A stretch of DNA of 64,000 nt from Inquilinus ginsengisoli_A (GCF_031453975.1 NZ_JAVDPW010000001.1:124001-188000), one strand, 5' to 3'; shown: positions 9,011 to 18,062, counted from the first letter of the stretch. Program-made: numbers and translations. The notes: generated by a model not told the origin, from the letters alone.

Positions 9011-10111
9011 TCAGCCGGTGATCATACCCGTCCACTTCTCCGCGACCCAGTCGCCGCGTTCGGTGTACAGCTTGTAGTCCGGGATGATCGGCTTGACGTC
9101 GCTGGAGACGGCGGCGAACTCCTCCGCCGACAGGCTCAAAATCTCGCGTGGCACGATCGGTGCGGTGCCGACCTTGCGCGACAGCGTTTCCTGCTGGGCT
9201 GGCTGGCACATGTAGTCGATGAAGACATGCGCCTCCTCCAGCTTCTTCGACGCCTTGGTGACGGCCCAGGAGCCGCGGTCGGACACGCCGCCTTCCTTCG
9301 GGAAAGTCGAGCGCACCGGGAAGCCGTCCTTGATCGCGAGGCCGGTGACGTCGTGATAGTACTCGCCCATCGGGATCTCGCCCGACTGCAGGGCGTTCTG
9401 GAACTGGCCCTCGTCGCGGTACCACAACGACACGTTCGGCTTCAGCTCCGCCAGCTTGGCCAGCACCTTCTCGACACCCTCATTGGTCGCCAGGATGTCG
9501 CTGTTGCCGCCGAAATGGGTGTGGGCGGCGATCTCCAGCAGGAACGAGTTGCTGGCCAGCGCCATCAGCCCCAGCTTGCCCTCATTCGCCTTGTCCCACA
9601 GGGCGGCCCAGCTGGTCGGCGCGTCCTTGTAGGTCTCGGTGTTGGTGACGAGGGTGATGAACCAAGCCACCGCTGCGACGCCGGCGATACGGCCATCGTC
9701 GTATTTGTTGAGGAACTCCGGGAACACCTTCGCAGCGCCCGGCATCTTCGCCGGGTCCAGCGCCTGCCACAGCCCGGACTTGATGCCGCGCAGCATCGCG
9801 ACCTGGGCCATCATCGACACGTCGGCCGGGGCCTCGCCGGCATTGGCCGCGGTCTGCAGCTGCACCAGCCAGGCCTCGCCGGTCGGCTCGCCGACGCCCT
9901 CGACCTTGATGCCGGTCGCCTTGGTGAATTCCGGGAAGACGTGCTTGCCGAAGCTCTCTTCGAAATAGCCGCCATAGGTGCCGATCTTGATGCTGCGCTC
10001 CTGCGCATGCACGAAGGGCGCCCGGCCGGCGACGGCCAGGGCGGCGCCGGCGGCGGACAGCTTGAGCAGCGTCCGCCGACTCGGGGAGAAGCGATAGATC
10101 TCGCGGGTCAT
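9011..10111 (-). CDS. ABC transporter periplasmic binding protein, PotD-like, Tat signal
   Basis: This 366-residue binding protein has a Tat-type leader: SRRTLLKLSAAG followed by a hydrophobic stretch and AHAQ-like cleavage (FVHAQE). The mature part begins SIKIGTYGGYFEES, as in the PotD/SBP_bac_8 class that catches polyamines and related organic cations. ATG 10111 is preceded by GGAGGC; a longer ORF upstream lacks any such site. The gene lies 34 bases after an aminotransferase gene and before the ATPase and permease genes, in one minus-strand operon. The substrate is unproven. The enzymes upstream point to an amino- or guanidino-bearing molecule. Confidence 0.88.
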   Translation of the reverse strand: MTREIYRFSPSRRTLLKLSAAGAALAVAGRAPFVHAQERSIKIGTYGGYFEESFGKHVFPEFTKATGIKVEGVGEPTGEAWLVQLQTAANAGEAPADVSMMAQVAMLRGIKSGLWQALDPAKMPGAAKVFPEFLNKYDDGRIAGVAAVAWFITLVTNTETYKDAPTSWAALWDKANEGKLGLMALASNSFLLEIAAHTHFGGNSDILATNEGVEKVLAKLAELKPNVSLWYRDEGQFQNALQSGEIPMGEYYHDVTGLAIKDGFPVRSTFPKEGGVSDRGSWAVTKASKKLEEAHVFIDYMCQPAQQETLSRKVGTAPIVPREILSLSAEEFAAVSSDVKPIIPDYKLYTERGDWVAEKWTGMITG

Positions 10112-10145
10112 GAAGCCTCCTGATGTCTTCTTGTGCGGTGTTTTC

Positions 10146-11330
10146 TTACGCAGCGTCGCGGGACGACAGCGCATCCGTCAGCCGGGCCGCGACGACCGGC
10201 GCAACGTCGTCGCCGACATTGGCGAAGGCGGCGCGCAGGAACCGGTCCTGGCCCGGCCCGAACATGCTGCCCGGCAGGGTCAAGAGATTGTGCCGCAGCG
10301 CCAGGTCGCGGGCTACCTCGACCGCGCCGCGGCCGGGGAAGGGGTGCTCGAGATAGGCGAAGAAGGCGCCCAGGCTGACCAGCCGCCAGCCCTCCAGCCC
10401 CGACAGGGCGTCGCGGAACACGGTCGCGCGGCGGCGCATCGCCGCGGTGTTGGCCGCGACCCAGCCGCCCAGCTGCTCCAGCCCGAACAGCGCCGCCTCC
10501 TGCCCGATGCGTGGGGCGCAGATGGCGACGCAGTCCATCGCCTTCTCGACCTGGGCCATCAGCGCCGGGCCGGCGGTCAGGGCGCCGACGCGGTGGCCGG
10601 TGATCGCGAAGACCTTGGAGAAGCTGTAGAGGTGGATCAGGGTCGAGGCCCAGTCCGGGTCCTCGAACAGGTCGTGCGGCCGGGCGTCGGTCGGCAGGAA
10701 GTCGATATAGGTCTCGTCCAGCACCAGGGCGATGCCGCGGCGTTTCGCCAGGTCGTAGAAGGCGCGCAGCGTCGCCGCCGGGTAGATTGCGCCGGTCGGG
10801 TTGTTCGGCGTCACCAGCACGATGGCGCGGGTGCGGTCGGTGATCAGGGCCGCCGCCTCCTCGACATCCGGCACGCCGCCGGACTCGGGCCGGAAGGCCA
10901 GGGGCGCGGCCTCGATGCCCAGCGTGTCCAGCCACATCTTGTGGTTGAAGTAGTGCGGCAGCGGCAGGATCACCCGGTCGCCAGGCTGCGCCAGCGCCGT
11001 CATCGCCAGGCAGAAGGCCTGGTTGCAGCCGGCGGTGATCGCCACATGGGCGGCGTCGATGGTGCCGCCGTAGAACCGGGCGAAGCGCGCCGCCAGCGCC
11101 GCGCGCAGGGCGGGCACGCCCAGGATCTCGGTGTAGCGGTGCATCGCGGGGTCGCGCAATCGATCGGCGAGATGCGCGATCAGGCTATCCGGCGGGGCGT
11201 AGCCGGGGACGGCCTGGGCCAGGTCGACCAACGGCCGGTCGGCAGGGAAGCTGCGGCCCTGGATCCAGCGCTGGGCTTCGGCGATCGGGGGGGCCGCCAC
11301 GGCGGCGAGGAGCGGGTTGAGCGTCGTCAT
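10146..11330 (-). CDS. PLP-dependent aminotransferase, class I/II fold
   Basis: This 394-residue cytoplasmic enzyme has the full fold-type I set: NNPTG at residues 176-180, Asp205 in VLDETYID that holds the pyridine nitrogen, the Schiff-base lysine Lys239 in YSFSKVFA, and Arg near 247 (GHRVG). It transfers an amino group between an amino acid or amine and a keto acid. It sits 10 bases after the deiminase-like gene and 34 bases before the binding-protein gene, so it is probably co-transcribed with both and acts on what the importer brings in. The exact substrate cannot be told from sequence. Confidence 0.9.
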   Translation of the reverse strand: MTTLNPLLAAVAAPPIAEAQRWIQGRSFPADRPLVDLAQAVPGYAPPDSLIAHLADRLRDPAMHRYTEILGVPALRAALAARFARFYGGTIDAAHVAITAGCNQAFCLAMTALAQPGDRVILPLPHYFNHKMWLDTLGIEAAPLAFRPESGGVPDVEEAAALITDRTRAIVLVTPNNPTGAIYPAATLRAFYDLAKRRGIALVLDETYIDFLPTDARPHDLFEDPDWASTLIHLYSFSKVFAITGHRVGALTAGPALMAQVEKAMDCVAICAPRIGQEAALFGLEQLGGWVAANTAAMRRRATVFRDALSGLEGWRLVSLGAFFAYLEHPFPGRGAVEVARDLALRHNLLTLPGSMFGPGQDRFLRAAFANVGDDVAPVVAARLTDALSSRDAA

Positions 11331-11339
11331 GGTTTCTGC

Positions 11340-12242
11340 TTACACCGGATCGCGGCGCAGCGGCATGGTCATGCAATGGATGCTGCCGCCGCCGGCGGCC
11401 AGCAGGTCCAACTCGGGCTCCAGCACGGTGATGCCCTCGGCCCGCAGCAGGGCGTTCACCCGGCTGCTGTGCTTCGGCGACAGCACCCGGTCGCGGCCCA
11501 GCGCCAGCAGGTTGCAGCCCATCGCCATGACCTCCTTGTAGGTGACCGGGACCAGCTTGATGCGGTGTGCCTTCAGCCAGTCCAGCAGCCCGTCGTCCAG
11601 CACCTCGGTGCAGGCCACGGCCAGCCCGTCCGCGGCCATGCAGAAGATCACGTCGAGATGCAGGAAATGCTCGGGGAACGGCTCGACCCGGGCCTCCCAG
11701 CCCTCGGCCTCGAACCAGCGCGCGAACTGCCGCGCGCCGGCCTCGTTGGTGCGCTCCCCGGAACTGCCGATCAGCACCAGCCCGGGGCGGATGATGTGGA
11801 TGTCGCCGCCCTCCAGCGTGCCGTCGGTGGAATAGCGCCAGATGCCGCCATGCTGCTGGTAGAACTCGATCACCGCCGCGTATTCGCCGCGGCGCTGCGG
11901 CCGGAACAGCTGGGTGACCACCGGGCCCCAGGGCGTCACCTGGCTCGAATCCCGGGTGTAGACCTGGTAGGGCAGGTGCGGCTCGACCTTGAGGTAATGG
12001 CAGGCGACGCCGGCACCTTCGAGCGCGTCGACCATCTGGCGGTACTGGCCCTGGACGCGCTGGTGGTCATAGGCCGACCCGGCCTCCAGCGTGGCCCGGG
12101 CGATGCTGTTGGTCGGCTGCCACGAATAGTGGTCCGGGGTCGCCAGCAGCACGTCGCGCAGCACGCCGGTCTCGGAATCCAAGGTCCAGGGCACTCGAAG
12201 CCTCGCTGTTCGCACTGTTTCGTTGCCGGAAGGATGGCGCAT
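11340..12242 (-). CDS. Arginine deiminase/DDAH superfamily hydrolase (guanidine-modifying enzyme)
   Basis: This 300-residue enzyme belongs to the guanidino-group modifying superfamily (arginine deiminase, dimethylarginine dimethylaminohydrolase, amidinotransferase). The nucleophile is Cys290 in GGGSIHCMTMP near the C-terminus, the His is in FLHLDVIF and an acid is in LEGGDIHI, all in family positions. It should hydrolyse a substituted arginine or similar guanidino compound through a Cys-linked intermediate. ATG 12242 was chosen because an upstream extension would overlap the divergent LysR gene. No strong ribosome site is visible. It heads the transporter operon, which suggests a catabolic role. 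Substituted arginines and agmatine-like compounds are both open. Confidence 0.8.
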   Translation of the reverse strand: MRHPSGNETVRTARLRVPWTLDSETGVLRDVLLATPDHYSWQPTNSIARATLEAGSAYDHQRVQGQYRQMVDALEGAGVACHYLKVEPHLPYQVYTRDSSQVTPWGPVVTQLFRPQRRGEYAAVIEFYQQHGGIWRYSTDGTLEGGDIHIIRPGLVLIGSSGERTNEAGARQFARWFEAEGWEARVEPFPEHFLHLDVIFCMAADGLAVACTEVLDDGLLDWLKAHRIKLVPVTYKEVMAMGCNLLALGRDRVLSPKHSSRVNALLRAEGITVLEPELDLLAAGGGSIHCMTMPLRRDPV

Positions 12243-12327
12243 GTTGCGCCGCCGAAAAATAGCGCTGACACGACGTTCACTTCGTAGATTCTCGATGTAA
12301 TCTCGTCCGCATGAAGAACGTGACCCC

Positions 12328-13257
12328 ATGAAGAACGTCACGGACGTCGAGCTGCGGCTCTTGCGGATCTTCGTGACCGTGGTCGATGCCGGTGGCTTCG
12401 CCGCGGCCCAGGCGGCGCTGAACCTCGGCGCCTCGACCGTCTCGACCCAGATGGCGCAGTTGGAGCGGCGGCTGGGCGCCCGGCTGTGCGAACGCGGCCG
12501 GGCCGGCTTTCGCCTGACCGAGAAGGGCCGGGCGGTCTACGAGGCTGCACGGCGGCTGCTCGACGCGGTCGAGGCGTTCCGCGGCGAGGCCTCTGCGCTG
12601 GACGCCCGGCTGGCCGGCGACCTCAGGGTCGGGCTGCTCGACGCCACCGCCGGCGATCCGGGGTCGCCGCTGATCCCGGCGCTGCGCCGCTTCGGCGGCC
12701 GCGACCACCGGGTGCACCTGCACCTGACCATCGACACCCCCCCGATGCTGGAGAAGCGGCTGCTCGACGGCCAGCTGGACCTCGCGGTCGGCAGCTTCCC
12801 GCGCCGTGTCGCCGGCCTGACCTACACGCCGCTGTACCAGGAGCGGCACCGCTTCTACTGCGGCGCCGGACACCGCCTGTTCGCGGTGCCCGACACGCCG
12901 GAGACGCTGCCCGAGATCCGGCGCGAACGGCTGATCACCCGCGGCTACTGGAACCTCAGCGACCTGACCCGGCTCGGCCTGTCCGAGGCCTCGGCCGCGG
13001 CCACGGTCGACGCCATGGAGGCGCAGGCGGTGCTGATCCTGTCGGGCGGCTATCTCGGCTTCCTGCCGGTGCATTACGCCGCACCCTGGGTGGCCGCGGG
13101 GCGGCTGCGGCCGCTGCTGCCGGACATCCTGGACTATGATGCGCCGTTCGAGATCGTGGCCCGCAAGGGCGCCACCGGGTCGCGGGCGGCGCAACTCCTG
13201 GCCAAGGACCTGCTGGAGGCGCGGCGGCCCCCGTCAAGCCCGACCACGCGGGTTTAG
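12328..13257 (+). CDS. LysR-family transcriptional regulator
   Basis: This 309-residue regulator has an N-terminal winged helix (residues 7-66: LRLLRIFVTVVDAGGFAAAQ, STVSTQMAQLERRLG) and a two-lobe effector domain from about 90 to 300. It is transcribed away from the deiminase/aminotransferase/importer operon, with 85 bases between the two starts. LysR proteins usually control the divergent neighbour, so it is the likely regulator of that operon. Just before its ATG is a six-codon ORF (12311-12331) that begins with nearly the same bases; see findings. Confidence 0.93.
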   Translation: MKNVTDVELRLLRIFVTVVDAGGFAAAQAALNLGASTVSTQMAQLERRLGARLCERGRAGFRLTEKGRAVYEAARRLLDAVEAFRGEASALDARLAGDLRVGLLDATAGDPGSPLIPALRRFGGRDHRVHLHLTIDTPPMLEKRLLDGQLDLAVGSFPRRVAGLTYTPLYQERHRFYCGAGHRLFAVPDTPETLPEIRRERLITRGYWNLSDLTRLGLSEASAAATVDAMEAQAVLILSGGYLGFLPVHYAAPWVAAGRLRPLLPDILDYDAPFEIVARKGATGSRAAQLLAKDLLEARRPPSSPTTRV

Positions 13258-13332
13258 GGCCGCAACCGTCAGGGCCAGAAAAGAGTCCTATGACTGCGCC
13301 AAACATGCACATTTGTTAATCATCTCAGGTCA

Positions 13333-13361
13333 TTGTCAATTTGTCCGATAAATAGGATATT
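13333..13361 (+). promoter_or_regulatory. Candidate promoter of the sugar importer operon
   Basis: TTGTCA (13333-13338) and GATATT (13356-13361) are 17 bases apart inside an A+T-rich island 52 bases before the binding-protein ATG. The surrounding DNA is G+C-rich, so the island stands out. The match to consensus is partial. Confidence 0.35.
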
Positions 13362-13412
13362 GCCGGCCCAGGCCGAAGCGCCGGGCAGAAGTTTCCAGGG
13401 AGGACCCCTCAT

Positions 13413-14486
13413 ATGCGTACCGCCACATCCCTCGCCCTCGCGGCGATCCTGAGCTGCGGCGTCGCCGCGGTCTCGGGCCTCGCCCAGGCGGCCGACGGCG
13501 CGGCCACCGGCGACACCTCGGGCAAGAAGATCGCGCTCAGCAACAACTACGCCGGCAACTCCTGGCGCCAGGCGATGCTGAAGAGCTGGGACGAGGTCGG
13601 CAAGGCCGCGGTCGAGAAGAAGCTGGTGGCCGAGGCGCCGGCCTTCACCACCGCCGACAACTCGCCGACCGACCAGGCGTCGCAGATCCAGAACATGATC
13701 CTGCAGGGCTATGACGCGATCGTGATCGACGCGGCGTCGCCGACCGCGGTCAACGGCGCGGTCAAGGAGGCCTGCGACGCCGGCATCGTGGTCGTCTCCT
13801 TCGACGGCATCGTCACCGAGCCCTGCGCCTGGCGCATCGCCATCGACTTCGCTGGCATGGGCAAGGCCCAGATGGACTACCTCTCCGGCCGGATGAAGGG
13901 CGGCAAGCTGCTGGAGGTCCGCGGCCTGGCCGGCGTCTTCGTCGACGACGAGATCCACAAGGGCATCGAGGACGGGGTGAAGGCCCATCCCGGCTTCTCC
14001 ATCGTCGGTTCGGTGCATGGCGACTGGACCCAGACCGTGGCGCAGCGTGAGGTCGCCGGCATCCTGCCGACCCTGCCGCAGGTCGACGCGGTGGTGACCC
14101 AGGGCGGCGACGGCTACGGCGTGGCCCAGGCATTCGCCGCGGCCGGGCGCAAGCAGCCGCTGATCATCATGGGCAACCGCTACGAGGAGCTGAAGTGGTG
14201 GAAGGAGCAGACCGCCAGCGGCTATGAGACGATGAGCCTGTCGATCGCTCCCGGCTCGGCCCAGGTCGCCTTCTGGGTGGCGCAGCAGATCCTGGCCGGC
14301 AAGGACGTGCCGAAGGACCTGCGCCTGCCGACCGTGGTGGTGGAGCAGGCCAAGCTCGACTACTGGCTGGCCCACACGCCCGAGGGCGGCGTCACCAACG
14401 CCACCTACCCGCAGGATTGGGTGGTCAAGCTGATCGACGCCATCGCCGCGGGGAAGGACCTGCCCGCGACCCCGACCGAGGGGTGA
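13413..14486 (+). CDS. Sugar ABC transporter binding protein, RbsB-like
   Basis: This 357-residue protein has a Sec signal of about 27 residues ending in LAQAAD. The mature domain is a periplasmic-binding-protein type 1 fold: KIALSNNYAGNSWRQ at the start, QNMILQGYDAIVIDAASPTA in the first lobe and VDAVVTQGGDGYGVAQAF in the second. It captures a sugar for the two permeases and dual ATPase encoded next. It is the first gene of a five-gene plus-strand operon. The final gene of that operon, a galactose/arabinose dehydrogenase-like enzyme, suggests an aldose as ligand. Confidence 0.9.
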   Translation: MRTATSLALAAILSCGVAAVSGLAQAADGAATGDTSGKKIALSNNYAGNSWRQAMLKSWDEVGKAAVEKKLVAEAPAFTTADNSPTDQASQIQNMILQGYDAIVIDAASPTAVNGAVKEACDAGIVVVSFDGIVTEPCAWRIAIDFAGMGKAQMDYLSGRMKGGKLLEVRGLAGVFVDDEIHKGIEDGVKAHPGFSIVGSVHGDWTQTVAQREVAGILPTLPQVDAVVTQGGDGYGVAQAFAAAGRKQPLIIMGNRYEELKWWKEQTASGYETMSLSIAPGSAQVAFWVAQQILAGKDVPKDLRLPTVVVEQAKLDYWLAHTPEGGVTNATYPQDWVVKLIDAIAAGKDLPATPTEG

Positions 14487-14513
14487 GGATAGGAGTGACT
14501 CCCTCCTGTCAGC

Positions 14514-14587
14514 CGTCATCCCCGCGAAAGCGGGGATCTCGGTGCGGCCTCAACGGTGAAGAGATTCCCGCTTTCGCGGGAATGACG
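14514..14587. repeat. Inverted repeat (CGTCATCCCCGCGAAAGCGGGG class) inside the sugar operon
   Basis: The left arm starts CGTCATCCCCGCGAAAGC at 14514 and the right arm ends GCTTTCGCGGGAATGACG at 14587. Each arm also has a short local hairpin. This is a dispersed palindromic element common in proteobacteria. It lies between the binding-protein and ATPase genes, the same relative place as the hairpin in the polyamine-type operon, and may lower expression of the downstream genes. Confidence 0.75.
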
Positions 14588-14625
14588 TGGAAACTCGGAG
14601 ATCCCGAAATCCGCAGGAACCCCGC

Positions 14626-16104
14626 ATGACATCACCGATCGTCGACTTCATCGGCGTGGCCAAGAGCTTTGGCGCGGTGCGGGCGCTGGGCGGGGTCGAC
14701 CTGTCCGTCGCACCCGGCGAATGCCTCGGCCTGGCCGGGCACAACGGCGCCGGCAAGTCGACCCTGATGAACGTCCTGGCCGGGACGCTGGCGCCCGACC
14801 AGGGCCGGCTGACCGTGCTGGGCGAGGACCGCACCGGCCGCTACGCCATCGGCCCGGCCCAGGCGCTCGGCATCCGCTGCGTGTTCCAGGAGCTGTCGCT
14901 CTGTCCCAACCTGACCGTCGCGGAGAATGCCCGGATCACCCATCCGGGCATCACCGGCCCGGGCTGGCGCCGCCGGGCGGGTGACCTGATCATCGGCATG
15001 CTCGACCGCATCTTCCCCGGTCACGGCATCGCGCCGGAGGCCGAGGTGGCGGACCTGTCGATCGGCCGACGCCAGATGGTCGAGATCGCGCGCGCCTTCA
15101 GCGTCAGCGACGCGCCGCTGCACCTGGTCATCCTGGACGAGCCGACCTCGTCGCTCGACGCCATCGCGGCCGGGCAGCTGCTCGACTTCGTGCGCCGGCG
15201 CGTCGCCGAGGGCCTGTCGGTCATCCTGATCACCCATATCCTGGGCGAGATCCTGTCCACCGCCGGCCGCATCGTGGTGATGCGCGACGGAAGGGTGGTC
15301 GGCGCCTGGGCGAAGGGCGCGATCGACAAGCCCGGCCTGGTGGCGGCGATGGGCCATGCCGCCGCCACGGCGACCGAGGCGGTGGCTGCCGCCGACCGGT
15401 CGGCGCCGGTCCGGGTCCGCGTGCCGGCCGCCGCCGGGCGCGGGCTGGAGCTGATGGCGCGCGAGGGCGAGATCATCGGCCTGGCCGGCCTCGCCGGCCA
15501 TGGCCAGAGCCGGCTGCTGCACCGGGTCCACGACACCGCGGTGGGGTCCCGCTTCGGCTTCCGCCGCGGCGGCGCCGAGGTGCGGGGCCGCGTCGCCTTC
15601 GTCGCCGGCGACCGCCAGAGCGAGGGCGTGTTCCCGCTGTGGTCGATCGAACGCAACATCTCGGTCCGCTCGCTGCGGGCGCTGTGCCGGGGCGGGCTGA
15701 TCGACCGGCCGGCCGAGGTCGCGCTTGGGCAGGAGTGGAAGGAGCGCATAGGCATCCGCGCCCCGGACCTCGGCAACGGGATTCTGACGCTGTCGGGTGG
15801 CAACCAGCAGAAGGCGCTGTTCGCCCGGGCCCTGGGCAGCGACGCCGAGATTGTGCTGATGGACGACCCGATGCGCGGCGTCGACGTCGGCACCAAGCAC
15901 GAAGTCTACGGCCTGATCCGGGCCCAGGCGGCGCAGGGCCGCAGCTTCCTCTGGTACACCACCGAGATGGAGGAGCTGGAGCACTGCGACCATGTCTATG
16001 TCTTCCGCAACAACCGCATCGTCGCGGATCTCAGCCGGTCGGAGCTGACCGAGGCCGCGGTCCTCCAGGCTTCCTTCGAGGATGAAGAGCGCCGCGCGTC
16101 ATGA
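14626..16104 (+). CDS. Sugar ABC transporter ATPase with two nucleotide-binding domains
   Basis: This 492-residue protein is of the RbsA/MglA type. Domain 1 has Walker A GHNGAGKST near residue 38, signature LSIGRRQMVEIARA and Walker B VILDEPTSSLD. Domain 2 has a degenerate Walker A (GLAGHGQSRLL) but a good signature LSGGNQQKALFARAL and LMDDPMRGVD. An altered second P-loop is usual in this family. ATG 14626 follows CAGGAAC; an earlier ATG at 14587 would place 13 extra residues inside the repeat. The stop overlaps the next ATG (ATGA). Confidence 0.92.
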   Translation: MTSPIVDFIGVAKSFGAVRALGGVDLSVAPGECLGLAGHNGAGKSTLMNVLAGTLAPDQGRLTVLGEDRTGRYAIGPAQALGIRCVFQELSLCPNLTVAENARITHPGITGPGWRRRAGDLIIGMLDRIFPGHGIAPEAEVADLSIGRRQMVEIARAFSVSDAPLHLVILDEPTSSLDAIAAGQLLDFVRRRVAEGLSVILITHILGEILSTAGRIVVMRDGRVVGAWAKGAIDKPGLVAAMGHAAATATEAVAAADRSAPVRVRVPAAAGRGLELMAREGEIIGLAGLAGHGQSRLLHRVHDTAVGSRFGFRRGGAEVRGRVAFVAGDRQSEGVFPLWSIERNISVRSLRALCRGGLIDRPAEVALGQEWKERIGIRAPDLGNGILTLSGGNQQKALFARALGSDAEIVLMDDPMRGVDVGTKHEVYGLIRAQAAQGRSFLWYTTEMEELEHCDHVYVFRNNRIVADLSRSELTEAAVLQASFEDEERRAS

Positions 16105-17090
16105 CCGAACTGTCCGTGCCCCGCCCGTCCCTGTCCCGCCCCAGGCCCAATTGGTGGGCGCCGTTCACCCGGGCCTCGACCTGGCGGGCGCTGCTGCCCT
16201 TCCTGTCGCTGGTCGCGATCCTGGTGCCGATCTTCCTGATCAACCCGCGGACCATGAGCTATCTCGGGCTGAACCTGATGCTCGGCCTGGCGATCCCGAT
16301 CATGTTCGCGACCCTGGCGCAGATGTGCATGCTGACGGTCAACGACCTCGACCTCGGCATCGGCGCCTATGTCGGCTTCGTCACCTGCGTCGCTGCCACC
16401 TGGCTGGTCGACCAGCCCTGGCTGGGCATCGCCGTGCTGCTGGCCGCAATCCTGGCCTATGCCGCGGCCGGTGCCCTGATCCACCTGCGCAACGTGCCGT
16501 CGCTGGTGGTGACTTTGGGTATGAGCTTCGTCTGGCTCGGCCTCGCCATCCTGGTGCTGCCGTCGCCGGGCGGCAGCAGCCCGGCCTGGCTGCGCGCGGC
16601 GATGACCTGGAAGCCGCCCTTCGTGCCGCTGCCGATCCTGGTGGCCGTGGTCCTCGCCGTGGTCGTCCACCTGTTCCTGATGCGCTCCGCCCTCGGCGCG
16701 GTGCTGCGCGGCGCCGGCGGCAACCCCAAGGCGATCACCCGGGCCGGCTGGTCGCTGCTGCGCATCCGCATCGGCCTCTACGCCCTGGCCGGGGTGTTCG
16801 GCCTGCTGGCCGGGCTGTCGCTGCTGGGCCTGTCGACCTCGGGCGACAGCAACATCGCCCAGCGCTACACACTGCTGTCGATCGCCGGGGCCATCCTCGG
16901 CGGCTGCGACTTCGTCGGCGGCCGGGTGTCGCCGATCGGCGCGGTGACCGGCGCCCTGGTGCTGGCGCTCGCCGCCTCGCTCCTCACCTTTCTGAACATC
17001 TCGCCGGACTGGCAGATCGGCGCCCAGGGCGCGATCCTGATCATCGTCCTGGCGCTCAGGGCCCTGACCGGCCGGAGGCGGGCACGATGA
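16101..17090 (+). CDS. Sugar ABC transporter permease 1, RbsC family
   Basis: This 329-residue membrane protein has a cytoplasmic tail of about 30 residues and then 8-10 hydrophobic segments. Typical RbsC features include TVNDLDLGIGAYVGF in the first third and GGCDFVGGRVSPIGAVTGAL near the end. It overlaps the ATPase stop by four bases and its own stop overlaps the next ATG, so translation is coupled. It forms the sugar channel with permease 2. Confidence 0.9.
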   Translation: MTELSVPRPSLSRPRPNWWAPFTRASTWRALLPFLSLVAILVPIFLINPRTMSYLGLNLMLGLAIPIMFATLAQMCMLTVNDLDLGIGAYVGFVTCVAATWLVDQPWLGIAVLLAAILAYAAAGALIHLRNVPSLVVTLGMSFVWLGLAILVLPSPGGSSPAWLRAAMTWKPPFVPLPILVAVVLAVVVHLFLMRSALGAVLRGAGGNPKAITRAGWSLLRIRIGLYALAGVFGLLAGLSLLGLSTSGDSNIAQRYTLLSIAGAILGGCDFVGGRVSPIGAVTGALVLALAASLLTFLNISPDWQIGAQGAILIIVLALRALTGRRRAR

Positions 17091-18034
17091 CCCGGATTTC
17101 AACTTGGACCGGCGACCGTCCCTGGCTGTGGTCCTGGGTCGGCGCCGTGCTGCTATGGCTGGCGATCGTCGCCATCGCCCAGGGCGAGGGGGCGGGGCAG
17201 GTGCTCAGCGCCGCGCTCAGCTTCGGCGTCTTCTTCGTCGTCGTCGCCATCGGCCAGATGTTCGTGATCGCGATGGGGCCGGGCAACATCGACCTGTCGA
17301 TCCCGTCCAACATCGCCCTGTCCGGGTCGATCGCCATGATCGTCATGGCGGGCCAGGATTCGATGATCCTGCCCGGCTTGGCCGCGGCGCTGGTGGCCGG
17401 GCTGGTGGTCGGCATCGCCAACTGGGCGCTGATCCGCGGCTTCGCGATGCCGCCGATCATCGCCACCCTGTCTTCCAGCCTGGTGTTCCAGTCGGTCGCC
17501 ATCGCCTATGGCCGCGGCCTGCGGGTGTCGCCGCCGGACGGCTTCGCCGGCTTCACCACCGACAAGATCCTGGGCGTGCCGCTGATGGCGATCGCCGGCT
17601 TCGTGCTGGCCGCGGTGATGGCGGTGGTGCTGCAGCGCACGGTCTATGGCCGGTCGGTGCTGGCGGTGGGGCAGAACCCGCGCGCCGCGCATCTCGCCGG
17701 GGTCAAGGTCGAACGCACCCGGTTCCTGACCTATGCCGGCTCCGGCGCCTTCGCCGGCCTGGCCGGGGCGCTGATGGCGGGGTATTTCGGCGGCGCCTCG
17801 CTCGACATGGGCAAGGACTATCTGCTGAACTCGATCGCGGTGGTGGTGATCGGCGGCACCAGCGTCGCCGGCGGCCGGGCCAACCTGCCCGGGCTGTGGG
17901 GCGCGGCGCTGTTCCTGTTCCTGCTGGTGACGATGCTGAACACGCTCGGCGTCGGCACCGGCCTCAGGCTGGTGCTGACCGGGCTGATCATCATCGCCGT
18001 GATCGTCGCCGCCGGCGGCGAGAAGACGCGCTGA
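17087..18034 (+). CDS. Sugar ABC transporter permease 2, RbsC family
   Basis: This 315-residue permease starts at ATG 17087, which overlaps the stop of permease 1. The same frame stays open far upstream, but that stretch is only a shadow of permease 1. The sequence has GPGNIDLSIPSNIALSG, the ARAAHLAGVKVERTRFLTY cytoplasmic loop region (QNPRAAHLAGVKV) and GGTSVAGGRANLPG, all family hallmarks. Two distinct permeases next to each other imply a heterodimeric channel. Confidence 0.9.
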   Translation: MTRISTWTGDRPWLWSWVGAVLLWLAIVAIAQGEGAGQVLSAALSFGVFFVVVAIGQMFVIAMGPGNIDLSIPSNIALSGSIAMIVMAGQDSMILPGLAAALVAGLVVGIANWALIRGFAMPPIIATLSSSLVFQSVAIAYGRGLRVSPPDGFAGFTTDKILGVPLMAIAGFVLAAVMAVVLQRTVYGRSVLAVGQNPRAAHLAGVKVERTRFLTYAGSGAFAGLAGALMAGYFGGASLDMGKDYLLNSIAVVVIGGTSVAGGRANLPGLWGAALFLFLLVTMLNTLGVGTGLRLVLTGLIIIAVIVAAGGEKTR

Positions 18035-18062
18035 GGCGCGAGAGAGACGACGGAGAACGCAC

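Noticed and set aside
16082..17086. Possible long N-terminal extension of sugar permease 2
   Set aside because: The bases are already used by permease 1 in another frame, and ATG 17087 gives a normal family length.
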